Shown: piece after piece, positions 24,151-35,385 of the stretch
Position numbering within the stretch: the first letter of the stretch is position 1
How the letters are laid out: every line of letters starts with the position of its first letter
Assembly: GCF_026213295.1 (NCBI RefSeq)
Contig: NC_079427.1
Location: forward strand, 35,381,318-35,445,317
Source: Gadus chalcogrammus
Taxonomy: Eukaryota; Chordata; Actinopteri; Gadiformes; Gadidae
Direction: 5' to 3'
DNA: 64,000 nt
Notes under the pieces: generated by a model
The model's database searches: none
The model's input: only the letters and a program-made list of their open reading frames with translations
What the model was told of the DNA's origin: nothing
Program-made: the position numbers and the translations under genes

Positions 24151-26068
24151 AAAATTGGACCCCCCCAATGTCTAAACCATGGTTACGCCCTTGCCTAGGT
24201 GTACCATGTAAAATACATGTTACCATTAGCTAGAGTGCGTTCTTGGTGTCATTGGACTCAGCTCAACGTGTAGATGCTAAATAACATGTCATTTGTGACA
24301 AATCTTTATCGGGAAGCAAATCAATAGCTGCTCAGTATTGATTAAGGCCTCCAATTTCGACAGCTAATTACTACCATTAAACATGTTCGAATATGCTCAT
24401 GTGTGGCACCGTTGCAATCGCCTGGAAGCGTAGATGTTGAAGGACACCTTGTTCGTCCTCTAACGCCACCGGAAAGATATTTACATGCTTCTGATTGACT
24501 AATGAATTGATTCAGCTATTCCCCCAGAAGTCTGGGGTCAAAAGGTCAAAAGGAGACGGCGACACCGCGGGGATGGATCCAGATCTCGGGCAACAGCGCA
24601 GGGTTGCCAGGTCCTGCAAAAAACGTGCCCCCCACATACCGTTCAAAATCCACCCAAAATGTCCTAGAAGCATCCCAAAAAAAAAAGATATTATTGGCCA
24701 TTTTGGCCAACGTTTTGAAAGTAATAATATTTGAGGGAATATTTTTTTGTTGTTGTTTTAGCAGCGAAATGCACCGTGTGCGTGTGTGCGTGTGTGTGTG
24801 TGTGTGTCTGTGTCTGTGTCTGTGTGTCTGTGCGTGCGTGTGTGTGCTTGTGTGTGTGTGTCTGTGCATGTGCGTGCGTGTGTGTGTGTGTATAACACGC
24901 TATTCTATGTTGAAATGCGACGTAATCCAGTGTTCACGAAACGTACACTGTCAACGTAGGTATGTTTTTGGCGACTGGGTTGGCTCTCAGATATACGTGT
25001 TTCTAACAAGATGATATCATTAAAAGTTACATAAAGTAACAGTTTAATAACACAAACGCAGGAAGCACGTGAGCTGCTAGTTTAGCGAAAGCAACCTGAC
25101 GTCGTTGAAACATGCGAGCGAGCCGATCAACTCCTAATAACTATAAAACTAAAGATCAGACACAATCACTGACTGAAGATTATGCAATTAAAAAGTATAT
25201 TTCTCGCTAGAAATGTTATGAGAAACACGTTTAACGGTGAATCGGTCCTAAAATATTGCATTTCCCATTCAGATAATAAAGATTAATAAAGATCATACAC
25301 ATTCACTGACTGAAGATTATGTAAGGAAAATGTACATTTCTCGCTAGAAATGTCATTAGAAACGCGTTTAATGGTGTATCTGTCCTAAAATATTGCATTT
25401 CCCATTCAGATAATAAAGATTAATATAAGCTACGCCGTGTTCCGGAGCCGCGGGGGATTCTGGGAATTGGGGTTCTCAGTTGACAAATGGGGCTTTTGTT
25501 AACTTGTTTTGTTGTTAGGATTAAGTGGGGTTAATGGGTTCGGGATGTTATGTGGTTGTGTGTTGTTCTATTAACATTGTCCGTGTGTTCATTATTGTCG
25601 ACACCGTCACCGAGAGTGACGTGACCATCGTTTCGCGCAGCTGTTCCGTGTTGAAGTCTCGTTCAATAAAAACCAACTCTCGTTGTCGAGCGTTCAATAA
25701 AAACCAACTCTCGTTGTCGAGCGTGCCCCCCCCCTACAAACGTGTCCCCCCCCCCCCCTTCAACTAACGTGTCGTCCCCCCCCCCCCCCCCCCCCCACAA
25801 TCGTGTGTCGTCGTCCCCCCTCAACAAACGTGTCTTCCCCCCCCCCCCCCCCCCCTCCCCGGTCAACAACAGTCTCCCCCCCCCCCCCTTAAACAATCGT
25901 GTCCACAATTTCCCGCGAAAGCCGTGAAACCCAAACCCCGAAACCCACCTCCACAGCGGCACACGTGGATACTGTAGGTATAACACGCTATTTTTTACGT
26001 TGAAATGCTACGTATCCAGTGTTCATGGAAACGTACACCACTGACGTTTTTTCTTGGCGACTGGGTTG

Positions 26069-26440
26069 CTCCATCTATAGCTCTATTCCTATATCTCTAT
26101 GACTAGTTTATCTCACCTACAGCTCTATACATATATCTCTCTATCAGTATATCTCACCTACAACTCTTTACATATATCTCTATAACCCCCAGTACATCTC
26201 ACCTACATCTCTATACATATATCTCTTTACCCAGTATATCTCACCTAGAGCTCAATACATACATCTCTAACACCTCGTATTTGTCACCTACAGCTCTATA
26301 TATATATTATATATATATATATATAACGGTTATAGATATATATATATAGATATAGAGCTGTAGCTGAGATATACTAGGGGTTATAGTATAACCCCTAGTA
26401 TATCTCAGCTACAGCTCTATATATATATCTCTATACCCAG
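26069..26440 (+). repeat. Minisatellite block 2 with internal inversion
   Basis: This continues the 15480-15843 array (cacctacagctctatacata). Between 26290 and 26425 a segment is inverted: the text around ggttatagtataacc at about 26388 is palindromic and flanked by AT dinucleotides. Confidence 0.85.
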
Positions 26441-27228
26441 CAGTGGCGGCTGCTGGTCTTTTAAAGAGGGGAAGCTCATTTTTGGCCTACATCAAAATAG
26501 TTGTCAAACTGCCATCGTGTGCACCTTACTAGCTGGCTAGTTCACTCCGACCTAGCCAACAGTATAAATGAACGAACTAACGAAACGATATTAATCTCGG
26601 AACAAGGAAATGCGGAAAGTATGTTAAACTGAAACAAGGAAATACAATAAATGTGTTAAATTAATAATGGAAGCAATTTCGCCAAGCAAATACCAAGAAA
26701 TGTTTGTCATGAGACTTCACTTGCAAAATCCGCGATGGGACTGAACTCAGATAGTGAAGTGACTGTGTATATCTCAAAATAGCTGTCAATCAAAAAGTGA
26801 TTCAGACTTTCGACTGATCCTCCAATCATAACGCGGAAGCCCAGCGTCCAGGCTAGCCCAGGCCAGCCCACTGCTCCATCCACCCCCAGAGACGCTGAGC
26901 GTCCGGGGGCGGGACAAATCTGGGCATTTATCCAATGACCGTCGAGTTTCGAGGCAATGAAAAAAACTGTTCCATGCAGTCTCATTGAAGTGAATGGACG
27001 CTCGGCTTCTACGGTCTAATGCATTGACATTACGGGAATGTATGAGAAGTTAACAAAATCGAGTCAGTCTTGGATAAGATTCTCATCGAACTCGTCTTCG
27101 ACATGAACATATTTTAACGAATTTGTAGTCAATGAAATGTTAACACAACAATACATATTTGACAATTTAATGTTCGAAATTTTAGGGGAAGCTGAGCTTC
27201 CCTTGCAGTCTTAGAGAAATCGCCACTG
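26441..27228. mobile_element. hAT element, 788 bp, 8-bp target duplication ATACCCAG
   Basis: The ends are CAGTGGCGGCTGCTGG and CGCCACTG. ATACCCAG, a piece of the minisatellite unit, flanks it at 26433-26440 and 27229-27236. It is the same family as 188-2892. No transposase is left. Confidence 0.95.
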
Positions 27229-27334
27229 ATACCCAGTATATTTCACCTACAGCTCTATACATATATCTCTATACCCAGTATATCTTTCCTACAGCTATAT
27301 ACGTACATATATCTCTTTGCCCATTATTTCTCAC

Positions 27335-27420
27335 CTAAGGCCCCCTCATTGGTCAGCACCAGGACAGTGTTCACCTTCTTCTTCTTCTTCACCTTCAGAC
27401 CAAACATCCCCTTTGCCTTC
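27335..27420 (-). CDS. Candidate internal exon of an unidentified gene
   Basis: On the minus strand an 86-bp open segment lies between the acceptor ataacaacag and the donor gtgagaaat. In the open frame it reads KAKGMFGLKV, six lysines, then VNTVLVLTNEGAL, with a split codon on each side (phases 1 and 1). I do not recognise the protein. Evidence for coding is only the open frame, the good splice signals and the non-repetitive character. The donor side merges directly into the minisatellite of 15480-27330, whose units copy the gtgaga sequence. It could instead be a chance open segment. Confidence 0.35.
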
Positions 27421-27895
27421 CTGTTGTTATGACAACCACCATCACCATACCCCATCAGACACGTTACTACTGTCATTTATTAATTTAACACACATTATTA
27501 CTACATTACATTAGACACAATATTGAAATATGAGATAAGCTACAAATGAATTCAAAAGTCAATAAAAGTGAAAATGTTGACGATGAGAGTCCTGGTATCA
27601 GAATAAAAGGAACTGCTTTGTATAACATCATGACTGTTAGTTGGGTCATCTATAGAAGTTCCGTGACTGTGGAGAGCAAAGGTTTGTTTCTCACTGGATT
27701 TGTCATCTATAAAGGTTGAATAATAAAATTAGCCAGGGTGCCCCTCACAAAAATTTGGGGAAATTTTGGGAGAGCCCTTTATCCAAAATGGATGCTGTCA
27801 GCGAAGCTGGAAATTAACTTTTTAATGGATTTGCCCACAGTGCTGCATAATACATGGTTTCTGAGACTATTTGGGTCAAGAAATTTACAAATGAT

Positions 27896-30800
27896 CTAGA
27901 TTTGTTGATTTGACCTATTTTTTACCTTCAAATTCAAGATTATTGAATTAACTAAAAAGACTCCATCTGAATCTGTTGAATCTCCATGGTGACTCCTGTC
28001 ATCATCACTGCTACTCTCATCTGAGCAGTCATGAGGTGTGAGCTGCTGGGGCAAGGGGGGCAGGATGTGACGCACTGGTCGACACTTTCCGTTCACTAGT
28101 TCCCAGCCGTGACCAATGAGAGAAGGATGCTCTTGGAGGTTGTAATGGATCTGGCAATATGTAAGGTAGTTGGACCTTTCCATATGAAGATTCAAAGAGT
28201 CATAATCAGGTGGGAGACATCTGTGTCCCCACAGTCTAGAACAACAGGTCCAGTGTACTTACTGGCTCTCACCTTTGCATAGGCAAAGAGCAGCATTGTA
28301 TCTGCTTCTGGATGTCTGAAGACATAGTCCCCATTAACTACGCCAGTGCTCAGGTTGGTTGACGTTTCTCCCTCGCAGTATATGATGTCCCCATGCACCT
28401 GACCCGCTTGTCTTTTCATCTGTTCCTTTACAAGTTTCTGTAGTCTGACCTTATTTCCGGAATTAACCATGAGTTGGTTGAACTCAGCAGCACCTGGGAA
28501 CCTGTCTTCTGGGCTTGGGAGAAGCATTGCGCATTGACCCATCTACATTGTAGAGTGAAAGGCACTCCTGAGTCACTCTCCTCTCAAGGGCTGACTCAAG
28601 TTGGATCATTCCTGATCCCTCTGCAAGGTCCACTAGGCCTGCCAGCGCCGATCACTCCATATGGGCAACCTTCATATGAGCACCAGATGGTGCACAGATA
28701 ATTTCTCCAGTGAAATTTCGCCTCTTATTCCTGTTGATGGTTGCAGTGAGAGGCTTGATCTTTGCAAACACTCGCTCTTGCAGGAAGGTGACCTGAGCTT
28801 GGCCATCTGGAAGTGCTGTCTTTAGGTCATGCGCTAACTCTGGTGAGGCGACAGGGGCCAGACTGTAGCGACCTCAGTATAGGTGAAGAGATGTCAAAGG
28901 GCTCGGCTTCAAAATCCTTCATGCATGCCAGCAGGTCCTGAACTGCCGGCTCAACCTTCCTCATCCTTGCTGGCTGGCATTCAACATGCTTCCTATGGTG
29001 GCGCTGGCACTTGAGGCTCTGCTTCACAGTAGACTTCACCCTTGTAACATTGTTTGCGTTTCTTGTTGTTGAGAATAGTTGCTTCTCATTTTGTAGAAGC
29101 TGAATCCATCCTTTTTTTAGCTTTGATTTCAGATTCATATCTGTTTCTATCCAAAGGTCGAGTGGCTGACAGGAGTAAGGTAGCCCTGTAATGGACTGGG
29201 TGAAGTGAATGTTGAAGAATGCCATTCTCTCATCTGACAGCGAGGAGAGCATTGCCCAATAATCTGGCAACCACCTTCCATAATCATGGTTGTCGTGTGC
29301 CATCAGTCCACGCAGCATGTTGTATGTTGACACTAGGTACGCTGTACCATTGCTTGCATGACATGCATCAAGACATTCAACAAGTGGGTCGGTCATCTCC
29401 AGGAATGAGATCCAAAAGTCCCCCATGTCTGTGCCAGGTTTCTCATAAACTATGTTGATCAGCTCCTTTACATCACCATCCTCCTCAAGATCCTTGCGAG
29501 CTTTCTGTAGAGCCTCCTGAGTTTCAGTGAGTGCATTGCGCAGGGTCTTGAGATTCTCCTTGATGTCCTCTGATAGCTCTTCATGCTCAGGAATTTTTGC
29601 TGGTCGTTTATGTATTAGAGTCTCTTTCCAGAGCTGGATGCAGCGCACACCTTGCCTGTAGTGCTTCCCTCATAGTGCTTGGTCAACAGAACCCTCCACT
29701 ACTACCCCTGTTGACCAGCAGTGTCTGCCATTCCAGAGTATTTGAATCTCTTATAGACAGCATAGATGTAGGACATCTGTTGGTGGAAAGCGCTGAGGAT
29801 TTGGACAATGTCCTTGAACATTTGCGCATTCTCTGCCTTGAGCTGAACGATTGTCTTGTAAGTGGGCAGGTCACCAACGAGAAAGGAGAATGGAATATTC
29901 TTCTTGTGCATGGCATTCATTTGTTTAACCATTATGTCATGCACCACTGACTTGCTTGGAGGTTCATTATAGGTTGTGTGGTAGTAAGGCTTGCTCTTGT
30001 TGTGTGGTAGATGATGGCAAGACTGAGCACCCCTGTATCCCGGAACCTGCGGCTCTTCAGGGGGTGGTCTTGAACCATCAGTGTCTATGCGAGACAGTGC
30101 ATGTATGACAGAGCGAGCATGCTGTGGAGCTGTGCCATTCACTGGTAGATCTACCATGGGACGAGCTGGTGGCTCACTCTTGCTACCAGGTGGGCATCTG
30201 CACTGATGGACCTTTGTCAGCTCTGCACACTTCTGCCTTAGCTGTGCAGAGATTTCCTTCTTCTTGGAGAGCCTTGCAGCAGGAACTTCATCTGGTTTCT
30301 TGTTATAGCTCTTTGACTGCACCTGCATAACATTTGTTCGATGAGCTCCTGTTGAGTTGCCTGTCAGGGTGTCAATTTTGAAGTCATTATTGTCGATAAT
30401 AACAATCCAGGCTTGCCATCGGCAATTTCCTGTGGGCAGGTTGATGATGCCTCTATATCCATGAAAGCCCAGTGCTCATAAAGGAGCAGCGTGTCTGCAT
30501 AGCTGATGCAGACACCACTCTTGTGTGGTTGAGTGTCTACCAGATCTTTACTCTGTGTCATGCCATGGACATTTACACCCAGGTTGATAGCAGTGGTAGT
30601 GCTCTGTCCAGTAATGTGGTAGGTGATCATGTAGGCCAGACTGAGTGTGGCTGGGCTGAGGTCGGCAGTTTTTCTCTGAGGCTGTTTTAGCCAAGTCAAA
30701 AGCTTCAACAGTAACTCACACAACTCTTCATCTTCCTCAAGATGATCAATGCAAGGTGGCCAGGGAATAGTAGGTGTGACTTTGATCATCTTCGATAGCC

Positions 30801-31598
30801 ATGGAGCCTAGTTCTGGAGGAGCTGCTCATTGCTGATGCCAAGGGATGAGACTGCAGCCTCAATGTAATGACCTCCTCCCCCAACATCATAGACCCACTC
30901 GCTTTTGTTAAGCTCACTTCTATCTTTGAAACCAATTTTGTCTTGATACTCATTAATGAACAGGTCTTTGACATAAGATGATTTAACATCGCCCACTGCA
31001 TAGCCATACTCACTGACTATGCGTTTGCATCTGCTAAAAGAGACTGTAGTGAATGGATCTCACACTCAGTAAAGATGACAGATTCAACATGTCTAAAGAA
31101 CTAATTATTTGCCTCTGAGAGCGACACACTCTGGAGATGCATTGCATCATCTGGCTTGAAACATGTATTTTGGATACGTTTCATCCAACAGACATGGTGG
31201 TACATGATGTCATTTGCAAAAGGATTTGACAGTGCTGATGTTGACTCAATGAGCCTTGTGAGACGGTCCCTCTACTGTTCATCTTCTATAAGGACTGTGT
31301 GGTGCTTAAAGGTGCGCCATGCTGACTGTGTGTCGATTCTGAACAGCTTGCTTTGCACTCGATTTGGGTGCCTCTGGTCCTCACCTTGCATGCACCACAC
31401 ACACTTTTTCTTGTCGTGAAGAGACCCACTCACAGATGAAAGCAGGCGCTTTGGTGATGGTCCCTCTGACTCTTTGTAACAAAGAGCCTTCTGAGCTGGC
31501 ATTTCAGAACTTGAATACTGAGCAGTGTCCCTTTCTTCGTTTGTGCGCCGTCTGGCTTTTTTTTTTTTCTGTAATGATTTCATGGTCCATCTTGCCAT
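27896..31598 (-). pseudogene. Large single-exon transposon-type protein, multiply broken
   Basis: Reading from 31598 down, consecutive open pieces follow each other in order. First is a basic N-terminus with KKCVWCMQGEDQRHPNR, a probable zinc-binding motif (31272-31598). Next come DVKSSYVKDLFINEYQDKIG (30800-31000) and a 141-residue piece (30364-30789). A 208-residue piece follows with NIPFSFLVGDLPTYKTIVQL (29702-30328), then a 273-residue piece with HDNHDYGRWLPDYW (28827-29648). The 3' pieces contain PEADTMLLFAYAKVR and GPVVLDCGDTDVSHLI (28192-28542). The last motif, acidic residues around a hydrophobic strand, resembles an XPG/PIN-like nuclease core. Stops and frameshifts separate the pieces, so it is a pseudogene. 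The family name is not certain. Confidence 0.6.
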
Positions 31599-31890
31599 GA
31601 AGTGGTGGTGTAAACATGACCAAATTTGTCAAGCTTTGGATTGTAAGCTGTCCCATTTTCCTTGGTTGATTTTATCAGATGACTCACAAGGCTTGCCACA
31701 TTTCAGCACAGATTCATAGGACATTGTGCCTTGTTTTTCTTGCTACATTTATATAAACCTAAAAAAGAGAAAAAAAAAGACTGCTAAGTACCAGAGAAGC
31801 TAGTCATCAACTATTTTGCTAGGGTAGGCCTATTGGAGCTGAAACTAGCATTGTTGCAAACCCGAATCATGTAAGTAGCTAGCTAGTTAG

Positions 31891-32723
31891 GGGAGCGTGT
31901 CTATGTTCCCCGGGTCCTATGTTCCCCTCTTTGTATGAGACTGGGGAACATAGGACCCTTTTTTTTTAAAAAGGGTCCTATGTTCCCCGCTTTTCCCAAA
32001 AAGGGTCCTATGTTCCCCGATATGTATGTGACCGGGGAACATAGAACCCTTTTTTTGAAAAAGGGTCCTATGTTCCCCGGTCTGTTACTTTTTCCACAAT
32101 TTCTGCCAAATTCCGGCCGAGATAACTACGATTGCATGTCTTTACCTTTTGTGGAAGAAGGTGAGACGTCGGAGAACCTGACGCAGTCTATTCATACGCT
32201 GGTAAACAAACCCGAGAAGCCCAATCCCTACGAGAGCTCCCCGTGCTACGGCCATCCGGAGGCGCACAGAGCTTTTGGCCGTGATATTATTATACAATTA
32301 TATTGTATTATATACTATTATATAAAGAGCTCCGGGAGCCGCAAACGGCAACAATCACTTTCTCCTCCATGCTGCAGTTCAACCCGGACTGCATTGCACT
32401 TAGTTGGCTGGTTGAACGCTGATTGGCTGTTACGTTACACATGTCACTCAGTGGCCACGCTGTTGAACGCCGATTGGCTGTCATCACGCGAATGTCGCGT
32501 CAAAGTTTAAATATTTTTAGGTTTTTAGGATTGCGGGGAACATAGGACCCTTTTCCTAGAAAAGGGTCCTATGTTCCCCGCTTTTCCCAAAAAGGGTCCT
32601 ATGCCCCCGGTATGTATGGCTACAGGGGAACATAGGACCCTTTTTGGGAAAAACGGGGAACATAGGACCCGGGGAACATAGGACCCGGGGAACATAGGAC
32701 CCGGGGAACATAGGGATGACCCC
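31891..32723. mobile_element. 833-bp foldback element with GGGAACATAGGACCC repeats
   Basis: The 8-bp duplication CTAGTTAG lies at 31883-31890 and 32724-32731. The ends GGGAGCGTGTCTATG and, mirrored, GGGGTCATCCCTATG lead into multiple direct and inverted copies of ggggaacataggaccc at both ends (31900-32085 and 32533-32715). The middle (32085-32530) includes an open frame (LPFVEEGETSENLTQSIHTL) of unknown origin. The duplication length suits hAT. Confidence 0.85.
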
Positions 32724-33688
32724 CTAGTTAGTTACTTGTCAGAACTGCTGGTTATCATATTAATGCTAGATCAATCTAATTCGATATGTTGGTATGTTAT
32801 GCTTTTTTCTATGACGAGCAGCTGGATTATGTCAGTTAACATAAATTGAGAGAAAGCTAAGCTAATATTAGATAGGTACCAAATTTAGCTAAGACAAATT
32901 ATCAATGATAACTTCTGCACATAACATTATCTCTTTGCTGTCATACATTCATAATGATAAAATAATATTTGGACTAGTGAATAATGTTGAGTATATAAGA
33001 GCTTACCTCAAACAAAGTGTGTCAATGCAGCAAGTAATTTTCCATTGACATGAAACCGTGGAAACGTAAACATTAGAGAGAGAGAGTGTGTTTGCACATC
33101 GCTTGGATGTGGGGCTGACTGATTGGGAGAGAGGTATGCTTTTTTGAATTACTGCAGAAGACAACTTTAGAGATATTTTATGCCATTGAGAAGTGTTAAT
33201 TATTTTCCAGTTCATAATTAAATGAAGGGACCAATTGATCAACACAATTCAGGTAACTAATAACATCAGCAAAGTTTGTTTCTCATCAACCACAAACCTT
33301 GATGACTTCTGCATAGCCTACTTGTAATTGTACTGTCCATAACTGAACTCAGTATGAGCAGACCTTTCATTTGCCTAATATGTGCCTTAAGGCTGTATGA
33401 CGATTTTGAAAAATTGACAGCCATCTTGAATTTGAAGCTCAAAAATAGGTCATATCATGAAACCATGTATTATGCAGCACTGTGGGCAAAACCATTAAAA
33501 AGTTACAATGAAAATTTGGATATAGGGCTCTCCCAAAATGTCCCCACATTTATGTGAGGGGCACACCGGCTCATTTTTTTATTCAACCTTGGTGGTGACA
33601 AATCCAGTGAGAAACGAACCTTTGCTCTGTACGGTCACGGAACTTCTATAGATGACCCAACTAAGTATGTGTGTGTTTGTGCGTGAGT

Positions 33689-33689
<1 letters not shown>

Positions 33690-33771
<82 letters not shown>
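33690..33771 (+). repeat. (TG)n microsatellite
   Basis: About 41 uninterrupted TG dinucleotides directly follow the right end of the 6-kb TIR element. Confidence 0.97.
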
Positions 33772-33775
<4 letters not shown>

Positions 33776-33839
33776 TCTGGTAGCTCACCTTCGGCGTGTT
33801 GCAGGACTGTCTGTAGCGTCCATTCAGCTGAAGAACAGA

Positions 33840-34085
33840 AACACCAGAAACTCCTGTCCTACACGATCACAGTCAGGATCCAGAACCTTCTGCTCTATAC
33901 GATCACAGTCAGGAACCCGATCCTTCTGCTCTACACAATCACAGTCTGGAACCAGAGCCTTCTGTACTACACCTCAAGAAGGAGATCCAACAGCCTCCTA
34001 TCCTACACCATGATAACCAATAACCAGAACCTTCTGTCCTAAACTACAAGAACCAGAACAAAGAACCTTCTGTTGTACACAATGA
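33840..34085 (+). repeat. Degenerate minisatellite, about 36 bp
   Basis: Repeats of ccttctgctctacacgatca and cagtcaggaaccagaa, with decay toward the right. The 34085-34589 interval to its right is pyrimidine-rich and shows no gene. Confidence 0.75.
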
Positions 34086-34589
34086 GAACCAAACCACAAG
34101 GAAGCCAGAAAGCAAGCAGGTTACAGTGGAGGTTTTCCCAGCGGCTCCTCCAGTCAGTTCAGGACTCTCTATCTCTCCTCTCCTTCTCTACCACTCTGTC
34201 TGCTCTCTCTCCCTGTCTATCTTGTCCCCCTCTCATTTTCTCCTCCTTAGAACAGAAACCATGTGATTCTGATGACAGGATCAATCATCACATCAGTGTC
34301 CCCCTCCCTCTCCCTCCTCCTCCAGGATCAACCTGAACACACATTGTGCTTCAGTTCATATAGAGATGTGTCTGTTCCACCCAGCCTCACAGTTTAATGT
34401 CTTAAGGCACATGTCCCAGTAGGAATGTCCTGCCTCTGCCCTTACATCTTCCTCCTGTTCTCTGGTTGTCGAGGTGAGAGCTGTTCGTCGAGAGCATTGT
34501 GTTTTTAGGACGGGAACAACCCTTCTAATTCTGGCTGTATTTTTTAATAGCTCTGCATTCCACACAATATACTGACACTGTCTGACATG

Positions 34590-35385
34590 ACCAGAGTGCT
34601 GGTCTATTAGATTGGCTCCCAGGGACCTCCTGACCAGAGCACTAGTCTGTTAGACTGGCTCCCGGGGCCCTCATGACCAGAGTACTAGTCTGTTAGACTG
34701 GCTCCCAGGGGCTCTCATGACCAGAGTACTAGTCTGTTAGACTGGCTCAGAGGGGCCCTCATGACCAGAGTACTAGTCTGTTAGACTGGCTCCCGGGGCC
34801 CTCATGACCAGAGTACTAGTCTGTTAGACTGGCTCCCAGGGGATCTAATGACCAGAGTACTAGTCTGTTAGACTGGCTCAGAGGGGCCCTCATGACCAGA
34901 GTACTAGTCTGTTAGACTGGCTCAGAGGGGCCCTCATGACCAGAGTACTAGTCTGTTAGACTGGCTCCCAGGGGCCCTCATGACCAGAGTACTAGTCTGT
35001 TAGACTGGCTCAGAGGGGCCCTCATGACCAGAGTACTAGTCTGTTAGACTGGCTCAGAGGGGCCCTCATGACCAGAGTACTAGTCTGTTAGACTGGCTCC
35101 CAGGGGCCCTCATGACCAGAATACTAGTCTGTTAGACTGGCTCAGAGGGGCCCTCATGACCAGAGTACTAGTCTGTTAGACTGGCTCCCAGGGGCCCTCA
35201 TGACCAGAGTACTAGTCTGTTAGACTGGCTCAGAGGGGCCCTCATGACCAGAGTACTAGTCTGTTAGACTGGCTCAGAGGGGCCCTCATGACCAGAGTAC
35301 TAGTCTGTTAGACTGGCTCCCAGGGGCCCTCATGACCAGAATACTAGTCTGTTAGACTGGCTCCCAGGGGCCCACATGACCAAAG
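34590..35385 (+). repeat. 44-bp minisatellite, about 18 copies
   Basis: The unit is ccagagtactagtctgttag followed by actggctcagaggggccctc and atga, with two alternating variants (ctcagaggggccc and ctcccaggggccc). The alternation suggests higher-order repeats. Confidence 0.97.

Larger units (their letters stand above)
20023..24193. mobile_element. hAT element, 4.17 kb, inside the IR2 core
   Basis: The ends are CAAGGGCGTAACCACGC and, on the other strand, CAAGGGCGTAACCATGG. The 8-bp duplication CCTAGGTG is found at 20015-20022 and 24194-24201, and removal restores the IR2 inner palindrome. It carries a nested element at 20174-20781, a possible first transposase exon near 20950, microsatellites at 21380-21425, and three tandem copies of an unrelated 0.8-kb repeat unit (21558-24150). 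Confidence 0.93.
15844..26068. repeat. IR2: 10.2-kb giant inverted-repeat composite
   Basis: The ends are CAACCCAGTCGCCAAGAAAA and its mirror at 26049-26068. Mirrored positions sum to about 41,910 through the outer 1.85 kb of each arm (15844-17640 and 24220-26068), covering a GC block, G-tract array, 130-140-bp repeats and a CA microsatellite. Inside lie smaller palindromes centred near 17690 and 18850. A third, centred near 20015-24205, is split by the hAT at 20023-24193. Flanks read ctcatct on the left and ctccatct on the right, a possible target duplication with one gap. It sits inside a minisatellite. No intact transposase is present. Confidence 0.92.
27637..33664. mobile_element. 6-kb TIR DNA transposon (Academ-like by inference)
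   Basis: The left end TTAGTTGGGTCATCTATAG is mirrored at the right end (33645-33664), and the inverted similarity extends about 260-320 bp inward (27637-27955 with 33400-33664), including gccctttatccaaa / tttggatatagggc. Between the ends is a broken reading frame of about 3.7 kb on the minus strand. Nested inside is an 833-bp element. Target duplication is unclear because the ends run TTA...TAA. Long TIRs plus an XPG/PIN-like segment suggest Academ, but no search was possible. Confidence 0.65.

Noticed and set aside
24604..25014. 136-codon frame and its mirror 16889-17383
   Set aside because: Both arms of IR2 encode it in mirror image and most of it is a GT microsatellite translated as VCVCVC.
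31935..32510. 191-codon frame in the 833-bp foldback
   Set aside because: Its first third translates the ggggaacataggaccc repeats, so the frame is not a simple gene; only the middle could be real cargo.
33789..33827. 39-bp segment with acceptor- and donor-like ends
   Set aside because: Its phase does not join to the 27335 candidate exon without a stop, and it merges into a tandem repeat.
33671..34042. Cys/Val-rich frames
   Set aside because: TG microsatellite translation followed by minisatellite.
34590..35385. Regularly spaced repeats resembling a CRISPR array
   Set aside because: Units are contiguous with no unique spacers, and the genome is eukaryotic; it is a minisatellite.
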